From an uncultured Azospirillum sp. (lineage in GTDB: Bacteria > Pseudomonadota > Alphaproteobacteria > RF32 > CAG-239): DNA of 64,000 nucleotides. The stretch spans positions 1-64,000 of the forward strand of contig CABUBU010000003.1 of the NCBI GenBank assembly GCA_902489795.1, written 5' to 3'. The notes beneath the pieces are model-generated. The model was not told the origin of the DNA, ran no database searches, and worked only from the letters and a program-made list of their open reading frames with translations. Positions 62,087 to 64,000 of the stretch are shown one piece after another. Both the position numbers and the translations under genes were made by a program. The first letter of the stretch is position 1, and each line of letters begins with the position of its first letter.

Positions 62087-62123
62087 TTTAGCTAAATAAT
62101 AATCTAACTTTGGAATTAATCAA
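62087..62123 (-). promoter_or_regulatory. Promoter and operator of the XRE-S24 gene
   Basis: On the minus strand TTGATT (62123-62118), 16 bases, TATTAT (62101-62096). The perfect palindrome TTTAGCTAAA (62087-62096) abuts the -10 and would cover the transcription start. Confidence 0.5.
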
Positions 62124-62127
62124 GAAA

Positions 62128-62157
62128 TTTGCACAAAAGATGACGATTTTGTGCAAA
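62128..62157. promoter_or_regulatory. Inverted repeat, candidate operator
   Basis: Perfect 11-bp arms TTTGCACAAAA and TTTTGTGCAAA with an 8-base spacer. It lies just upstream of the -35 of the regulator gene, the position of a dimer or tetramer operator. Confidence 0.55.
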
Positions 62158-62194
62158 AAAATGGCAGAAAATAAAATTTCTGCCATTTTTTTTG
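62154..62194 (-). terminator. Terminator of the VirB6-like gene
   Basis: A long stem AAAATGGCAGAAA/TTTCTGCCATTTT with a 6-base loop and T runs on both strands, 20 bases past the VirB6-like stop. Its A-rich edge overlaps the operator by a few bases. Confidence 0.8.
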
Positions 62195-62214
62195 ACTGTT
62201 TGCCGAAAAGGGAA

Positions 62215-64000
62215 TCACTTAAACTCTTTGAAAGTATAAGCTTTGTTTCCTTTTTTGCCGACCTGATAAGCAAAGTTGTTCATGTCTTTTTGTCCGAACA
62301 TGATCTCCCCGGCGGGGATGTTGTCTGCCGTGTCGCCGTTTGAGTATAGGGGGCGGTTGGCGATCTTGGAGTAGTAACTGCTGAAAGCGTATCTGTTTTC
62401 AACAATGGTTTCCTTGCTGCCGTCGGTGTTAGTCTTGACGGAAATGTAAGACTTCCGCTGAACGATGCCGTCGGTGGCAAACGCTTTGCCCTTGCCGCTG
62501 GCGTCGACGTTCTTGAATTCCGACAAAACGCGGTTGTTGGCGCCGAAGGTAACCTTGAAGGTGGAACGGCTGCCGTCGCGGTTGGTCTGGTTGACAGTCC
62601 AAGTTTCGCGCCCTTCCTCGTCCTGTCCTTTTTCTATCGTACGGCTTTCAAACGAATCTCCCATTTGTTCGGCAGCTTCGCCCATCCGCTCTTTCATCAC
62701 GGCCTGAACAAACATGATTTGTTTGTTTTCTTCGCTGAGCAGGGAATTCTGCATGAAATTGCTGACGACTTCGGGATTGTAGGTTCCGTCTTTTTTCATC
62801 GCGTATTTCAGCAGGGCGGCGTTGGCTTTCGCATCTTCGTGCGTTTTGACACCGTCCCGGTCATATTTGCGGATAACGGTGGCATAGGCATCGGTTTCGG
62901 TTTCCGTCCGTTTTCCTTTTTTGTCCTGAACGGTAACGTTCATTTTGGTGTTGCCGCTGGCGTCCGTCGTGAATGTACGATACTCCTTTTTGCCGCGAAG
63001 CTTCTGCCACGCACTTGTTGTATCATATACTTCGTTGCCGTTCTCATCCTGTGTTTTCTCAATGCCGCTGTTAACTCTGCTGAACGGATTGAAAGGATTG
63101 AAAGGATTGATGACCGTTTTGCCCTCGGCAGCTTGTTTCCAACTGTTGATTGACGCGCGGTGAACGCCTTCGGAAATAACCCTCCCCGTGGCTGTGCCGA
63201 GCGCTTTTGCACCTTTGGCAATCGGCTTGCCGACGGCCATGCCCGGCCGTTTGGCGAAAAATTCCATCCCGAAGCTGCCGGTAGAACTGCCAATGTCGTC
63301 TCCGAATTTCAGGCCGCCGGCAAAACTGTTGGCAAATTTTTTCATTTCGCCCAAAACGGCATAACCGAGGAAGCAGACGGCGACGACTTTGATGACTTCT
63401 GCCATCCACCAGAAGAATTTCATGATGATGCCGACATCGGATCCGCCGATCATCTCGCTCAGCGAGTCTGCCGCAATCGAAGCGATGATGTAAATGATCA
63501 GCGACAGGAAGATGAAACTGAATATGGCGTTTAAGAATATCTTCCAGATTTCCTGCAGGTAGTTTGCCGTAACCTTAAAGGCAAAGGCTCCCAGCGCCGC
63601 CGGCAGCAAAGCCACTGCGATCGACAGTTTTAAGACGCAGTCTACCAGCATGAACGGATAAATGAACAACAGCATAAATCCGCCCAGCCAGAACAATATT
63701 GCCGTCAGCAGATAGCCCAGATGCGGAAAGACCAGCATTACCAGGTATTCCGAACTCCAGGACAGGCACCAGCTCAGTTCTCCCAGCGCCAGCACGTCAC
63801 CGATCTGGTCCTGAATGGCTTTGATGGTGCACAGGATGCCCGTTCCCATCGACGGGGAAAGGCCGCCTTTGTCGGTGCCGACAATGCTCATGTTATGGCT
63901 GCCGAGGTCACAGGTATCGGAAATTTTGCCTGCCAGCTGCGCCACTTTCAGGCCGGTGGAAAAGACCGGATCAACGCTTAAGGCCAGTATCTGGCTTAGG
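62215..64000 (-). CDS. virB6: VirB6/TrbL-like membrane protein (5' end outside window)
   Basis: The frame is open to the right edge (LSQILALSVDPVFSTGLKVAQL at the border), so the start lies outside the window. The visible part has about 5-6 membrane helices (for example LGYLLTAILFWLGGFMLLFIYPF, LSIAVALLPAALGAFAF, IFSFIFLSLIIYIIASIA, VIKVVAVCFLGYAVLG), as in VirB6/TrbL channel proteins. A hydrophilic C-terminal domain of about 340 residues follows, including INPFNPFNPFSRVN and a TETDAYATVIRKYDRDG segment. Long C-terminal extensions also occur on Rickettsiales VirB6 proteins. It supports this minus-strand region being part of the same secretion locus. Confidence 0.82.
   Translation of the reverse strand, partial: LSQILALSVDPVFSTGLKVAQLAGKISDTCDLGSHNMSIVGTDKGGLSPSMGTGILCTIKAIQDQIGDVLALGELSWCLSWSSEYLVMLVFPHLGYLLTAILFWLGGFMLLFIYPFMLVDCVLKLSIAVALLPAALGAFAFKVTANYLQEIWKIFLNAIFSFIFLSLIIYIIASIAADSLSEMIGGSDVGIIMKFFWWMAEVIKVVAVCFLGYAVLGEMKKFANSFAGGLKFGDDIGSSTGSFGMEFFAKRPGMAVGKPIAKGAKALGTATGRVISEGVHRASINSWKQAAEGKTVINPFNPFNPFSRVNSGIEKTQDENGNEVYDTTSAWQKLRGKKEYRTFTTDASGNTKMNVTVQDKKGKRTETETDAYATVIRKYDRDGVKTHEDAKANAALLKYAMKKDGTYNPEVVSNFMQNSLLSEENKQIMFVQAVMKERMGEAAEQMGDSFESRTIEKGQDEEGRETWTVNQTNRDGSRSTFKVTFGANNRVLSEFKNVDASGKGKAFATDGIVQRKSYISVKTNTDGSKETIVENRYAFSSYYSKIANRPLYSNGDTADNIPAGEIMFGQKDMNNFAYQVGKKGNKAYTFKEFK

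Overview
The window looks like a chromosomal segment of an uncultured, probably host-associated or anaerobic alphaproteobacterium. The left end carries housekeeping genes (tRNA-Ser, rpsA, cmk, rsmE). It also has a gene resembling rquA, for rhodoquinone and so anaerobic fumarate respiration, and an ELM1-family gene, a family shared by alphaproteobacteria and mitochondria. No exact taxon can be assigned from the sequence alone.

Layout. 1-11 kb: housekeeping and small envelope genes, a DnaJ-like chaperone behind an RpoH-type promoter, and a bioG-like gene broken by one in-frame stop. 11-15 kb: a purine-rich repeat element, three 141-bp tandem repeats, a type IV prepilin gene and an LTA-synthase/MdoB-like membrane enzyme. 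15-26 kb, minus strand: a type IVB (IncI/R64 thin-pilus-like) pilus operon in the order OmpA-like, pilL, pilN, pilO, pilP, pilQ, pilR, minor pilin-like, pilS. 26.5-52 kb, plus strand: a long VirB-type type IV secretion (T4SS) operon with three VirB2-like pilins, VirB3, VirB4, several exported VirB5-like or coiled-coil proteins, VirB8a, a VirB7-like lipoprotein, VirB8b, VirB9, two giant repeat proteins and VirB11.

52-55.3 kb is a repeat-rich break in the T4SS locus. Two decayed, oppositely oriented IS200-like transposase copies share a perfect 219-bp inverted repeat and are flanked by purine-rich minisatellites. Between them lie an XRE regulator and two candidate small RNAs. 55.3-64 kb, minus strand: a probable continuation of the secretion locus, with an inner-membrane protein, a secretin-related lipoprotein, an 842-aa repeat protein, an XRE-S24 repressor with clear operator candidates, and a VirB6/TrbL protein cut by the window edge.

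The most unusual system is the secretion machine. VirB10 appears split into two genes. One carries the cytoplasmic and transmembrane anchor plus an Ig-like domain. The other carries a signal peptide and the VirB10 C-terminal barrel. Each also has more than 1,100 residues of roughly 17-residue 'DGNVIG' repeats. VirB9 ends in a SPOR-like peptidoglycan-binding domain, and a neighbouring gene carries an OmpA-like domain. With the divergent R64-type pilus operon this suggests a hybrid pilus/T4SS apparatus with an extended, wall-anchored periplasmic section. No VirD4, relaxase, VirB1, PilM or prepilin peptidase is seen in the window, so whether it moves DNA or proteins cannot be decided here.
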